Part shown: in pieces, positions 41,857 to 50,926 of the stretch
How the letters are laid out: each line of letters begins with the position of its first letter
Position numbering within the stretch: position 1 is the stretch's first letter
Translations under genes and position numbers: made by a program
Assembly (NCBI RefSeq): GCF_013394855.1
Contig: NZ_JABMLK010000001.1
Location: forward strand, 558,001-622,000
Length of the DNA stretch: 64,000 nt
Source of the DNA: Limnobaculum xujianqingii
GTDB lineage: Bacteria; Pseudomonadota; Gammaproteobacteria; Enterobacterales; Enterobacteriaceae
Reading direction: 5' to 3'
The notes under the pieces: model-generated
Databases searched by the model: none
The model's input: only the letters and a program-made list of their open reading frames with translations
Told to the model about the DNA's origin: nothing

Positions 41857-42990
41857 ATGGAAAACAATATCGTTATTGTTGGTTCAGGTTTTGCTGCCCG
41901 CCAACTGGTAAAAACTATTCGTAAGCTTAATAAACAGGTACCTGTTACCTTAATTGCTGCGGACAACTGTGTTGAATATAACAAGCCGGATTTAAGCCAC
42001 GTATTCAGTCTGAAACAGAGTGCTGATGATCTAACCCGACAATCGGCTGAACAATTTGCTGAAGAAAATAACCTACGGATTTATGCCAATACTTCTGTGA
42101 CAACCATTGATCGCCCTGCAAAACAGATCGTTTGTGGCGATCTGCGCATTAGCTATCAGAAATTAGTACTGGCAACCGGAGCGCACCCTATTGTTCCCTC
42201 TATACCGGGAAGTGATTTGATTATCACCTTCAATAGTCAGGATGAATACCGGCGATATCAGGCTCGTTTGCAGTCAGCAAACAGGGTTATGGTACTGGGT
42301 GCAGGATTGATCGGCAGTGAGCTGGCCATGGATTTACAACGTTCCGGTAAACAAGTGATATTGGTTGACCGTGCTCATAGCATATTGCCTCTGTTAATGC
42401 CGGTAGAACTCAGCAGTCGTTTGACACATAAATTCAGTCAGACAGGAATTCAATTAGCACTGAATAATGAACTGACCAGCGTAAAAGAAACGGCTGACGG
42501 AATAAGTGCCACGTTACGCAACGGGTATATCGCAGAAGTCGATGCAGTTATTGCCTCTATTGGTCTGAAACCCAATATTGTATTGGCTGCTGCATCCGGA
42601 TTAGAGGTACAACGAGGTATCAGGGTAAATAGCCAGCTACAAACCTCCGATACGGATATTTATGCATTAGGCGATTGCGCTGAAGTCGAAGGTAAAGTGC
42701 AGTCTTTTCTGCAGCCAATTCAGCTGGGCGCTATGGTTCTGGCTAAAAATTTACTGGGCGCAGAGGAAAAATTACTGCTCCCGGCAATGCTGGTTAAAGT
42801 AAAAACCCCCGACCTTCCACTATTCTTAGCCGGTGAAACTCATCGTCAGGATCTAAACTGGGATATCACCTTAAGCCAGACAGGAATGGTTGCCCGTGGT
42901 TTTGATCATCTAAAACAGTTCAGAGCTTTTATCACCAGTGAAAATCATACATCGCAGGCTTTTACTTTACTGCGTGAACTAACGCTTTAA
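41857..42990 (+). CDS. norW: NADH:flavorubredoxin reductase NorW
   Basis: This FAD enzyme passes NADH electrons to the NorV rubredoxin centre. The 377 residues (E. coli 377) show an N-terminal FAD motif (VGSGFAARQLVKTIRK), an NAD motif VLGAGLIGSELAMDL near residue 147, and a second FAD motif IYALGDCAEVEG. It follows norV directly and shares its promoter. Confidence 0.96.
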   Translation: MENNIVIVGSGFAARQLVKTIRKLNKQVPVTLIAADNCVEYNKPDLSHVFSLKQSADDLTRQSAEQFAEENNLRIYANTSVTTIDRPAKQIVCGDLRISYQKLVLATGAHPIVPSIPGSDLIITFNSQDEYRRYQARLQSANRVMVLGAGLIGSELAMDLQRSGKQVILVDRAHSILPLLMPVELSSRLTHKFSQTGIQLALNNELTSVKETADGISATLRNGYIAEVDAVIASIGLKPNIVLAAASGLEVQRGIRVNSQLQTSDTDIYALGDCAEVEGKVQSFLQPIQLGAMVLAKNLLGAEEKLLLPAMLVKVKTPDLPLFLAGETHRQDLNWDITLSQTGMVARGFDHLKQFRAFITSENHTSQAFTLLRELTL

Positions 42991-43025
42991 TTATTGAACC
43001 CTTCTGGAAAAACAGGACGTAATAG

Positions 43026-43886
43026 ATGAAAGAATTACTATGTTATAAAACGATGCCAATCTGGAATAATGAAAACCTACCCCAAAGCTTTACCCAACAG
43101 CACAATACTAAAGCGGGAACCTGGGCAAAATTAACCATCCTGCAAGGTACTCTGAGCTTCGCGATGATGACTGAATCAGGAGATACCATCAAAACATTGG
43201 TTTTTACCCCCGAAAGCGATACACCGTTTGTAGAACCACAACAATGGCATCGGATTGCAGATTACTCTGACGACATGCAGTGTCAGTTAGCCTTTTATTG
43301 CACCGCCGAAGAGTACTTTAATAAAAAATATCAGCTTACTTCGACACATTCTGAAGTTATTGAAGCCGCAAATATTATCCCACCGGGTAAAGTGTTAGAT
43401 TTAGGCTGTGGTTCTGGCCGTAATGCGTTGTATTTAAATTTGAAGGGATTTAACGTTGCCGCATGGGATAAAAATTCCACCAGTATCGATGCCGTCAATA
43501 ATCTGATAACTACCGAAGCACTTTCTGGTATTACCGTTAACGTAGTGGATTTAAACAGCATTAATTTTAGTGGTGACTATGATTTTATTCTCTCAACCGT
43601 AGTCTTTATGTTTCTGGAGAGGGATAGAATCCCTGCATTGATCGATAATATGCAGAAATCTACGGTCCCAAATGGTTATAACTTAATTGTTGCCGCAATG
43701 GATACGGAAGATTATCCATGCCCTCTGCCATTCTCTTTTACCTTTAAATCCGGTGAGTTAAAAGAATACTATCAGGGCTGGGAGATAATTAAATACAATG
43801 AAAATGTTGGTCAGTTACATAAAACTGATGCAAACGGTAATCGCATAACCTTGCACTTTGCAACACTGCTGGCCAGGAAGGTTTGA
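43026..43886 (+). CDS. tehB: TehB-like SAM methyltransferase with N-terminal DUF1971 domain
   Basis: The 286 residues combine a cupin-like DUF1971 domain (about 1-95, [18 protein letters not shown]) with a class I methyltransferase ([15 protein letters not shown]). This is the long form seen in Haemophilus tellurite-resistance TehB, not the short E. coli one. No tehA partner is present. It lies 35 bp after norW with no terminator in between, so NorR-driven co-expression is plausible. The real substrate is uncertain. Confidence 0.82.
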   Translation: MKELLCYKTMPIWNNENLPQSFTQQHNTKAGTWAKLTILQGTLSFAMMTESGDTIKTLVFTPESDTPFVEPQQWHRIADYSDDMQCQLAFYCTAEEYFNKKYQLTSTHSEVIEAANIIPPGKVLDLGCGSGRNALYLNLKGFNVAAWDKNSTSIDAVNNLITTEALSGITVNVVDLNSINFSGDYDFILSTVVFMFLERDRIPALIDNMQKSTVPNGYNLIVAAMDTEDYPCPLPFSFTFKSGELKEYYQGWEIIKYNENVGQLHKTDANGNRITLHFATLLARKV

Positions 43887-43922
43887 TTCGACGTTGCCTG
43901 GGTGGATGCGTTACTTAAAACT

Positions 43923-43984
43923 GCCTGCTGTATCATGATGAAGGTGAACTGAATATCACCGCTCATTACACCGATACAGCAGGC
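43923..43984. repeat. 12-bp perfect inverted repeat after tehB
   Basis: GCCTGCTGTATC and its complement GATACAGCAGGC enclose 38 nt that hold a smaller GGTGA/TCACC hairpin. It lies in the convergent gap between tehB and the next gene. It could end transcription or be a small repeat element; no T-run is present. Confidence 0.5.
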
Positions 43985-44021
43985 TCACTTAATATGTTTT
44001 GCTCGTCAAAAGAACCTGAAT

Positions 44022-44528
44022 CTAAGGACTAATCGCACAAACATTTACCATGGTATTTCCTGAGTATGTACACCCTTCTCTTGTTCCTATTTTATCCGGA
44101 TGTAAGCAGCCATAAGACACAGTGCCATCACTGTTTGAGGTGCTACTCAATTTTCCTTTGATTTGATTCTTACAACAGCTTTTAAATCCTGAAGGAGTTG
44201 AGTAATCACATCTGTTTGCAGCCTGCGTCATGGAGTCCAACCCTGAACGCACAGATGACATTAGCTCCGGATTATCCGAGTTATTAACTGCCATATCGGC
44301 CAGTCCATTATTAATAGCTTGCATGGCATCTCCACCGGAAGCCTCGGCCATTATGCCTGCACCAACTATTCCCACGATTTGTGAAACCAACGATGAAGAA
44401 TCATCATTACTTTCATTTTCCACCGGTAAGGCAGCTATCTCTTCAGCAACCTTCATATGATTTTTTTGAGACTTTTTTCTCATGAAAATATTTATATGTA
44501 ACCTGAGTAATATATCCATCATTATCAT
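44022..44528 (-). CDS. Hypothetical Cys-rich protein
   Basis: I do not recognise this 168-residue protein. GAGGATAAGAA precedes the ATG, which supports expression. The N-terminal part is basic, the middle is small-residue-rich and mildly hydrophobic (SLVSQIVGIVGAGIMAEASGG), and the C-terminal third holds six cysteines (RCDYS, SCCKN, YGCLH, EGCTY, NVCAI). That pattern fits a disulfide- or metal-stabilised domain. No clear signal peptide. It is convergent with tehB and divergent from marR. Confidence 0.5.
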   Translation of the reverse strand: MIMMDILLRLHINIFMRKKSQKNHMKVAEEIAALPVENESNDDSSSLVSQIVGIVGAGIMAEASGGDAMQAINNGLADMAVNNSDNPELMSSVRSGLDSMTQAANRCDYSTPSGFKSCCKNQIKGKLSSTSNSDGTVSYGCLHPDKIGTREGCTYSGNTMVNVCAISP

Positions 44529-44647
44529 TTCTTATCCTCAAATTTAATGCCAAAGCTCTCCTTTTTTGGCGTTCTCGTTACTCTGATTGAACATTTCACC
44601 AACCATCAATTGCTCTTAACAACTTGCAGACTGATTATAAAAGTGCC

Positions 44648-44674
44648 ATATTGTTTGCAAATGCAAGTAATTTG
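44648..44674. promoter_or_regulatory. Putative MarR operator in front of marR
   Basis: TTTGCAAATGCAAGTAAT lies 12 bp before the marR start and has the TTGCA-N2-TGCAA palindrome. On the minus strand its wider context matches a second site at 50817-50842 almost base for base. A TATAAA just upstream could be the -10, so a bound repressor would block early transcription. Confidence 0.65.
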
Positions 44675-44682
44675 GATGCTTT

Positions 44683-45147
44683 ATGAAATCTACTTCTCCG
44701 CGCCCTTATCCACTGGGTATTTACCTTGATATAACCAATCGTCAGTGGCAACTGGCGATGGAAAAGTCACTATATCCCATTCAAATAAACAAGCCTCAAT
44801 GGCTGGTTCTTAGTGCGATGGATGAGCTCGGCAATGGTTGTAATCTGACTCAAATTGCCGATTTTCTGGCGATGGAAATATCAACGTGTTCGCGGGCTAT
44901 TTCATGGTTAAACCACAAAAAGTACATAGAAAGAATTGAAGACAAAAATGATAAGCGGGCAAAAGTTCTGCATATCACTAACCAGGGCAAAGAAATGTTG
45001 TATCAACTGGATGAAGCCGCTCAGGAAGTGCGTAAAAAAATGCTGGTTAATATTACGCAAGAGCAATACGCGTTATTTCAGCAGGTACTGGATGCCATAA
45101 AAACACAGGCCACTGAAATATTGTCGCAAAATGATCCCTTAGATTAA
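44683..45147 (+). CDS. MarR-family transcriptional regulator
   Basis: The 154 residues form a MarR winged helix: recognition region NLTQIADFLAMEISTCSRAISWL, then the wing (KKYIERIEDKNDKRAKVLHIT with the conserved D-x-R-x3 pattern) and a C-terminal dimer helix. It is the first gene of the molybdenum-hydroxylase locus and is preceded by the palindromic site described above. It probably represses itself and the locus until an aromatic or related ligand binds; the ligand is unknown. Confidence 0.9.
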   Translation: MKSTSPRPYPLGIYLDITNRQWQLAMEKSLYPIQINKPQWLVLSAMDELGNGCNLTQIADFLAMEISTCSRAISWLNHKKYIERIEDKNDKRAKVLHITNQGKEMLYQLDEAAQEVRKKMLVNITQEQYALFQQVLDAIKTQATEILSQNDPLD

Positions 45148-45178
45148 TGGCGAATCAAAAGCACTTTCGGTGAACATA

Positions 45179-46555
45179 ATGAGCAAACAAAAACGCAATT
45201 TAACGTTACTTCTATTGATCGGTGCTTTGGGAATGATGGCCTTCCCCTCCCACTCAAGCACCTCCCCTGATGATCCGGCATTGCTTGCCAGAGGCGCTTA
45301 TCTGGCCCGGGCGGCGGACTGTAATGCTTGTCATCGGGGTGTCGCTCCCGGCTCTGCGGATTACAGCGGTGGCCTGGCTATATCAACCCCGATGGGTAAT
45401 ATTATCGCGACCAATATTACACCGTCCGAACAGTACGGGATTGGTCGTTATTCCGAAGAACAGTTTAAACGGGCAGTGACAGAAGGAATTCGCGCTGATG
45501 GAACACATCTTTATCCTGCAATGCCTTACAGTGCATACCAAGGAATAAGTGATGCTGATATTCATGCGCTTTATATCTGGTTTCAGCAAAGTGTTCCTGC
45601 CTCAGATAATCCACCTCCTGAAACATCCTTAAGTTTTCCCTGGTCAGTCAGAGGATTAATGGCGATATGGAATCCTTTGAATGCTGAACTTCCCGAATCA
45701 GTAGCATCACAAAAAAATCCTCAGATAGAACGTGGCTACTATCTTACAGAAGTGCTGGGTCACTGCTCCGCCTGCCATAGCCCTCGAAATATTATGATGG
45801 GTGAAGATATGGGGCAGCGTTTTTCCGGAGGTGATATTGGCGGCTGGCATGCACCTAATATTACTGCCGACCCGGTTAGCGGGATTGGTGGATGGAGTGA
45901 TTCAGACCTGTCGCACTATTTGAAAAGCGGAAATTTACCCGGTAAAGGCACCGCTGCTGGCGGCATGGCTGAAGCTGTTGACCATAGTCTGCGTTACCTT
46001 TCCGATAACGATATCAGTGCTATGATCGCTTACTTGCGTCAGATACCCGCCATACGCAATTCTGACGATCTAACCCCTGCATGGCAGCATAATCAAAAAC
46101 CTCAGACAGCTGAAAACATTGACCATGAAGCGGCGCTACTTTATCAACAAGCTTGTGCTGCCTGCCATCGCTGTGATGGTGAAGGTGCTTATAACAATAC
46201 TTTCCCTTCGCTAAATGCCAATACCACCACGGGAAGCACCCGCTCTAACAATTTGGTGAAAGTCATTCTTGATGGCGTTCAAAGAGAAGGCGCCAAAAGC
46301 GGCGGTAATATGCCCGCTTTTGGCGAAGCATTAACTGACCAACAGGTTGCCCAACTGACCAATTATGTTGCTCATCGTTTTGGTAATCCTTCCAGTCAGG
46401 TCAGTGCCAGTGATGTTGCCACTCTGAGAGCCGGGGGAGAAAAACCGCTGATTGTCAGATTATTACCGGTGTTCTATGGCATTGCTGCCGTTGTCATTAT
46501 TTTACTGATAGCACTGTTTCTCCGTCGTTCTCGTCGTAAAGGAGCCTCACAATGA
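45179..46555 (+). CDS. Membrane-anchored tri-haem cytochrome c
   Basis: The ATG at 45179 (458 residues) is preferred over a GTG nine bases upstream. A signal peptide is followed by three c-type haem sites: CNACH at Cys48, CSACH at Cys196 and CAACH at Cys326. A C-terminal transmembrane helix (about 425-447) and a basic tail anchor it. The three-domain layout matches the cytochrome subunits of periplasmic alcohol and aldehyde dehydrogenases. It should carry electrons from the downstream Mo enzyme into the respiratory chain. It overlaps the next gene by four bases. Confidence 0.88.
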   Translation: MSKQKRNLTLLLLIGALGMMAFPSHSSTSPDDPALLARGAYLARAADCNACHRGVAPGSADYSGGLAISTPMGNIIATNITPSEQYGIGRYSEEQFKRAVTEGIRADGTHLYPAMPYSAYQGISDADIHALYIWFQQSVPASDNPPPETSLSFPWSVRGLMAIWNPLNAELPESVASQKNPQIERGYYLTEVLGHCSACHSPRNIMMGEDMGQRFSGGDIGGWHAPNITADPVSGIGGWSDSDLSHYLKSGNLPGKGTAAGGMAEAVDHSLRYLSDNDISAMIAYLRQIPAIRNSDDLTPAWQHNQKPQTAENIDHEAALLYQQACAACHRCDGEGAYNNTFPSLNANTTTGSTRSNNLVKVILDGVQREGAKSGGNMPAFGEALTDQQVAQLTNYVAHRFGNPSSQVSASDVATLRAGGEKPLIVRLLPVFYGIAAVVIILLIALFLRRSRRKGASQ

Positions 46556-47004
46556 AATTCATACTAAATGGAAAACCTGTTACGTTTGACGGTGAGCCTG
46601 ATACGCCTTTGTTATGGGTCCTGCGTGAAGATCAACAGCTAACAGGAACAAAATTTGGCTGCGGAATCGGTGCCTGTGGAGCCTGTACCGTACATGTAGA
46701 TGGCGAAGCGGTACGCTCCTGTTGTTATCCATTGCTATTGGTAGAGGGGCGACATGTTACTACTATTGAAGGGCTTAGCCCGGACCGTTCGCATCCGGTT
46801 CAAAAAGCCTGGATAAAAGAAGAAGTTCCTCAGTGTGGATACTGCCAGTCAGGCATGATTATGGCGGTTTCTGCCGTCATGGCTCGTAAGCCTCTGCCTC
46901 CAGAACCTCAAGTTTATAAAGAAATCACTAACATCTGTCGCTGTGCAACTTATCACCGTATTCGCCTGGCAATTCATCGCCTGTATCAGGAACAAGGAGA
47001 ATAA
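46552..47004 (+). CDS. [2Fe-2S] subunit of a molybdenum hydroxylase (IorA-like)
   Basis: The 150 residues carry two [2Fe-2S] clusters. The plant-type site is Cys37, Cys42, Cys45 and Cys57 (CGIGACGAC...SC). The second is in the helical domain (CGYCQSGM and CRCATYHRIR). It overlaps the cytochrome gene (ATGA) and is followed two bases later by the large subunit. Relatives are isoquinoline 1-oxidoreductase alpha subunit and nicotinate or aldehyde dehydrogenase small subunits. Confidence 0.92.
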   Translation: MKFILNGKPVTFDGEPDTPLLWVLREDQQLTGTKFGCGIGACGACTVHVDGEAVRSCCYPLLLVEGRHVTTIEGLSPDRSHPVQKAWIKEEVPQCGYCQSGMIMAVSAVMARKPLPPEPQVYKEITNICRCATYHRIRLAIHRLYQEQGE

Positions 47005-47006
47005 TC

Positions 47007-49241
47007 ATGGCACTGTCACGTCGTCAGTTTTTAAAAAGTGCGGCAATCTTCTCACTGGTTATTCCTTTGATACCCGGAGCCAACGCAGCACTAATTTATA
47101 ATTCCCCTGAGCTTCCCCCTGATGATTTACCAATGAATGACTGGATCTGGATTGGGGCTGATAATCAGATAGTTATCGGTGTATCACAATGCGAAGTTGG
47201 TCAGGGTATCTATACCGGATTAGCTACTGTATTAGCCAGCGAAATGGATGCTGACTGGGATAAGGTTAAAGTTAAATTCGTTATTGGTCGTGATGCCTAT
47301 CGTCAGGAATCTGGCGGTGAAGAAAGATCTCAATTCGTAGCCGCCTCAACCTCCATGACCAACTTCTATCAGAGAATGCGTGTCGCCGGTGCTCAGGCCA
47401 GATGCTTTTTCATCGCTGCCGCAGCACGTGAATGGAATGTTGATGCTCAACAGCTACGCACTGAAAATAGCTTTGTTATTGACGATCATCGGGGTAAAAA
47501 AATTGCCTATTCCGATCTCATTCACTGGTCGCAGGATATTCCTCTGGAAGCTAATCCTGCACTGAAAACCGCCGAACAGGAAAAAGGCAGCCTGATTGGT
47601 CGTAACCTGCCCCGTATCGATTGTGGCGAGAAAGTTGATGGCAGTGCTGAATTTGGTATCGATGTTCAGGTACCAGATCTGCATATTGGCGTACCCTGGA
47701 TGGGACCTTCTCTGAATGGCAAACTGGGCAGCATTCGTAACGAAAAACAGATCCTTTCTCTGCCAGGTGTCATTGCTTTAGTTCGCACTCGCCACTGGTC
47801 AACGCTGAATATGGCACGACTGGACCCGGATATGGCTCCTAATACCATTATTGTGGTCGCAAGAACTTACTGGCAGGCGAAAAAGGCTGCCGATCGGCTG
47901 GATGTGGAGTGGATATTCAGTGATAAGGATAATTTTTCCAGTGAAACCATTAACCAGGATAATAAAAAGGCACTGGAAAGTGATGATTTCATCACTGCGA
48001 CCAATATCGGTGATGCTCAGGGAATCATAGATAATGGTCGAAATAGCTCCCGGTTTCATGAAGCTCGTTACAAAGCACCCTACATCACCCATGCCACCAT
48101 GGAACCCTGCAATGGCACATGCTATGTAGAAAAAGATCGGGTCACCGCCTGGGGGCCTTTTCAGGGACAGGATCTAGCCCAAAAGCTGATATCAATATTT
48201 GCCGGGGTACCTATTGAAAACGTCACCCTGCACAACACACTTCTTGGTGGCAGTTATGGGAGGAAATATATTCCCGACCCTGCTATGCATGCCTGTCTGG
48301 CGTCGAAAGCTACGGGTAAACCGGTTAAAGTGATTTATCCTCGCGAGGTTGATATTCAACATGCCTATTATCGTCCCGGAAACACCAGTCATTATCAGGC
48401 ATTGCTGGATGAGGATGGTTATCCTTTAGCCCTATGGGCTCGCTACGCTGGTCAGGGATTATTCTGGCAACTACATCGTTCACGGGTAACAAAAAACGGT
48501 GGCTGGGATGAAACCATTGTTGAATGTGTCTACAACACCCGCTATGACCTTCCTGCACTTAAAGTGGAGTCGATAACCGTTGAGCAAAATATCTCCCTGA
48601 GCTTTCTTCGCGGTGTAGGTAGCGTTGCCAGTATCTTCTTTCTGGAAAGCTTCATTAGTGAACTGGCTATCAAAGCCAATAAAGACCAACTTGAATACCG
48701 CATGCGACTGCTAAAAAATGAGCCTGAAATGCAGCGAGTATTAAAAGCGACGGCGGATGCCGCAGGTTGGGGTAATCCTCTGGCGGATAACCATTATCAG
48801 GGAATGGCCGTCAATATCTGGGTGGCACGAGATGAAGCTTTTATCAGTTATGTGGCTCTGGTTGCTGAAATAGAAGTTCTGGGTAGTGCATGGAAGGTCA
48901 CCCGAATGGTATGTGGTGTGGAGTGCGGTAAAGTGATCAATCCGGGGCTTATCAAAGCAAACATCGAAGGTGGGATTGGTTTTGCGCTGAGTGGAGCCTT
49001 ACACAGTCAGCTTCATTTTGAACATGGAGGCATCGTGGAAAGTAACTACAATAATTACGGTGTACTTCAGCTGTCAGAGCAGCCAGAAATTGAAGTGGTT
49101 ATTCTTGATAGTGAACGTGCCCCGCAAGGTTGTGGTGAAGTTTCAACTGCGGTAGTTACGCCAGCTATTGCCAGCGCATTACAGGTTGCCACGGGCAAAA
49201 CCTACACTGAAATGCCCTTCCCGGCTATTTTAGAGCGTTAG
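47007..49241 (+). CDS. Molybdopterin subunit of a molybdenum hydroxylase (IorB-like)
   Basis: The 744-residue catalytic subunit starts with a Tat signal (SRRQFLK, then a hydrophobic stretch ending near ANAAL), so the enzyme acts in the periplasm after folding with cofactor. Xanthine-oxidase-type motifs are present: QCEVGQGIYTGL, the region THATMEPCNGTCYV, a GGSYGRKY loop and, near the end, PQGCGEVSTAVVTPAIASAL with a candidate catalytic Glu. The single-chain form fits IorB and similar aldehyde or N-heterocycle dehydrogenases. The substrate is unknown. Confidence 0.9.
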   Translation: MALSRRQFLKSAAIFSLVIPLIPGANAALIYNSPELPPDDLPMNDWIWIGADNQIVIGVSQCEVGQGIYTGLATVLASEMDADWDKVKVKFVIGRDAYRQESGGEERSQFVAASTSMTNFYQRMRVAGAQARCFFIAAAAREWNVDAQQLRTENSFVIDDHRGKKIAYSDLIHWSQDIPLEANPALKTAEQEKGSLIGRNLPRIDCGEKVDGSAEFGIDVQVPDLHIGVPWMGPSLNGKLGSIRNEKQILSLPGVIALVRTRHWSTLNMARLDPDMAPNTIIVVARTYWQAKKAADRLDVEWIFSDKDNFSSETINQDNKKALESDDFITATNIGDAQGIIDNGRNSSRFHEARYKAPYITHATMEPCNGTCYVEKDRVTAWGPFQGQDLAQKLISIFAGVPIENVTLHNTLLGGSYGRKYIPDPAMHACLASKATGKPVKVIYPREVDIQHAYYRPGNTSHYQALLDEDGYPLALWARYAGQGLFWQLHRSRVTKNGGWDETIVECVYNTRYDLPALKVESITVEQNISLSFLRGVGSVASIFFLESFISELAIKANKDQLEYRMRLLKNEPEMQRVLKATADAAGWGNPLADNHYQGMAVNIWVARDEAFISYVALVAEIEVLGSAWKVTRMVCGVECGKVINPGLIKANIEGGIGFALSGALHSQLHFEHGGIVESNYNNYGVLQLSEQPEIEVVILDSERAPQGCGEVSTAVVTPAIASALQVATGKTYTEMPFPAILER

Positions 49242-49796
49242 ATGCCAGGAATATTGCTGATCGCCGCAGGCAAAGGTGAACGCTACCGGGCGGCTGGCGG
49301 AAAGGGAGAGAAACTCATGGCTCCCCTTTCTGCTCATCATGGCCGCCCACTTTTCAGCGTAGTACTGGAAACCGCGATCGCCAGTCAACTGCCGCTACAT
49401 ATTGTTACCCGTCCGGACAACATCCCCATCATACAACTGGCTGCTGATAACGGTATTGCAGTAACCCTGCTTAACAGCCAGAGTATGGGGGAAAGTATTG
49501 CAGCGGGAGTAAAAGCGACCGATGACTGGGATGGCTGGCTAATACAACCTGCTGATATGCCAGAAATTACCGTCAGGGATTATCATCGTATCGTACAGGC
49601 CCTGCAACACAGTTCGCAGGCCAGACTTTATTGGCAGGAGCAGCCCGGTCATCCTGTCGGGTTCTCTCAACAATGGCGAGATGCGTTATGCCAGCTCTGT
49701 AATGAAGAAGGCGCTAAAAACGTGATTAACCATTCATTGCTTAGGCTAAACGGCCATCCGGGTGTGGTTATCGATCGTGATTTTCCTGAAGAATAG
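49242..49796 (+). CDS. MobA/MocA-like molybdenum cofactor nucleotidyltransferase
   Basis: The 184 residues start directly after the Mo subunit stop. The N-terminal LLIAAGKGERYRAAGGKGEK motif and the QPADMPEI metal-binding strand identify a MobA-like NTP transferase. Those linked to xanthine-oxidase-family enzymes (MocA) usually attach CMP to give the MCD cofactor. It should equip the upstream subunit. Its last 29 bases overlap the opposing xdhC-like gene. Confidence 0.88.
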   Translation: MPGILLIAAGKGERYRAAGGKGEKLMAPLSAHHGRPLFSVVLETAIASQLPLHIVTRPDNIPIIQLAADNGIAVTLLNSQSMGESIAAGVKATDDWDGWLIQPADMPEITVRDYHRIVQALQHSSQARLYWQEQPGHPVGFSQQWRDALCQLCNEEGAKNVINHSLLRLNGHPGVVIDRDFPEE

Positions 49797-50769
49797 TTGC
49801 CAGATTTTTATGTTTTACAATATCTGCCATCACAGATAGTGCAATTTCTGAAGGGGTTTTGCTGCCAATATCCAGACCAACAGGGGCATGCACTCGTTCT
49901 AATTCTGATTCGGTTAACCCTCCTGTCCGGGCCAGTCTTTTCAATCGATTCTCACTGTTTTTAGCCGAGCCCATTACGCCGATATAAAACGCCGGGGTAT
50001 TTACGGCCTCCATAATAGTTAAATCATCCATGCGAGCATCATGTGTCAGCGCCACTATCGCGGTCTGAGGATGACAACCTTCAGTCTCCAGATACACAGC
50101 AGGAAACTGCTCCAACACACTGATGGGCGAGCTGACTAATGGAAGTAATTGTGTCAAAAACTGCGGACGAGGTTCACAAATAACAACTTCAAACCCCAAA
50201 CTATAAGCAAAGGAGACGCAATATTCAGCCACACTGGACCAGCCAGCCACAACCAATCGTGGAGATGCACCATGCCAGATGGTTACCATTCCCGTTGATA
50301 GATCAACGCCTGGAGCGCTTCTCTGATTCACGTCATTCAGACTATGGCAGGCATGGGACAATATCAGCTGTTTTTGCAAGGGTTGACTGCCATTCACCGC
50401 GGCAAGCATTCTTTTTAAATAGCGTTGCGTATTGTCATCGGGCTGCAGAAACTCAACCAATACATCCAGCCTGCCGCCACAAGGCAATCGGGTATCCGGC
50501 TCCAGTCCTCCATCACCATAGGTTACAATTTGGCTGAGTTGGCGCCACTGCCCGGCTTTTATCTGGCGAAGAAAACTCTGTTCGACACAGCCGCCGGATA
50601 ATGATCCACACCAGTTACCCTCGGCATTAACCACCATCAACGCCCCAGGAGATCGCGGTGAAGAGCCCCAGGTTTTTAGTACCGTACATAACCAGACCGG
50701 CTGAGCTATTGCCCAGTCAATGGCTTGAAGAATAACTCGTTGGTCAGTTGGAAGTGATGAAGTAACCAT
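49768..50769 (-). CDS. XdhC/CoxI-family molybdenum cofactor maturation factor
   Basis: The 333 residues have an N-terminal XdhC domain (WLCTVLKTWGSSPRSPGALMV, CGSLSGGCVE) and a C-terminal Rossmann domain with VALTHDARMDD and YIGVMGSAKNSENR. This family sulfurates and inserts the cofactor into xanthine-oxidase-type enzymes. It is convergent with the MocA-like gene. Its promoter region carries the second copy of the putative MarR operator. Confidence 0.9.
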   Translation of the reverse strand: MVTSSLPTDQRVILQAIDWAIAQPVWLCTVLKTWGSSPRSPGALMVVNAEGNWCGSLSGGCVEQSFLRQIKAGQWRQLSQIVTYGDGGLEPDTRLPCGGRLDVLVEFLQPDDNTQRYLKRMLAAVNGSQPLQKQLILSHACHSLNDVNQRSAPGVDLSTGMVTIWHGASPRLVVAGWSSVAEYCVSFAYSLGFEVVICEPRPQFLTQLLPLVSSPISVLEQFPAVYLETEGCHPQTAIVALTHDARMDDLTIMEAVNTPAFYIGVMGSAKNSENRLKRLARTGGLTESELERVHAPVGLDIGSKTPSEIALSVMADIVKHKNLATILQENHDR

Positions 50770-50816
50770 AAGCCTCCCGGACAGACATTGCTCAGATAGG
50801 TTAACTCAGTTGTATC

Positions 50817-50842
50817 ATTATTTGCATTTGCAAGCAAATAGC
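50817..50842. promoter_or_regulatory. Second copy of the putative MarR operator, upstream of xdhC
   Basis: ATTATTTGCATTTGCAAGCA followed by AATA lies 48-73 bp before the xdhC start. Compared with the minus strand at 44648-44674, ATTA-TTGCATTTGCAA-CAA is shared with only single-base changes. The site overlaps the likely -35/-10 region of the xdhC promoter (TGATAC on the minus strand). Confidence 0.65.
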
Positions 50843-50926
50843 TTTGATTTTGACCAAAGCCATTGTCAGAACAGAATAGATTATTGGTGGAATTTGATGG
50901 AGATTATGAGCCGGGAACGTTGCGGG

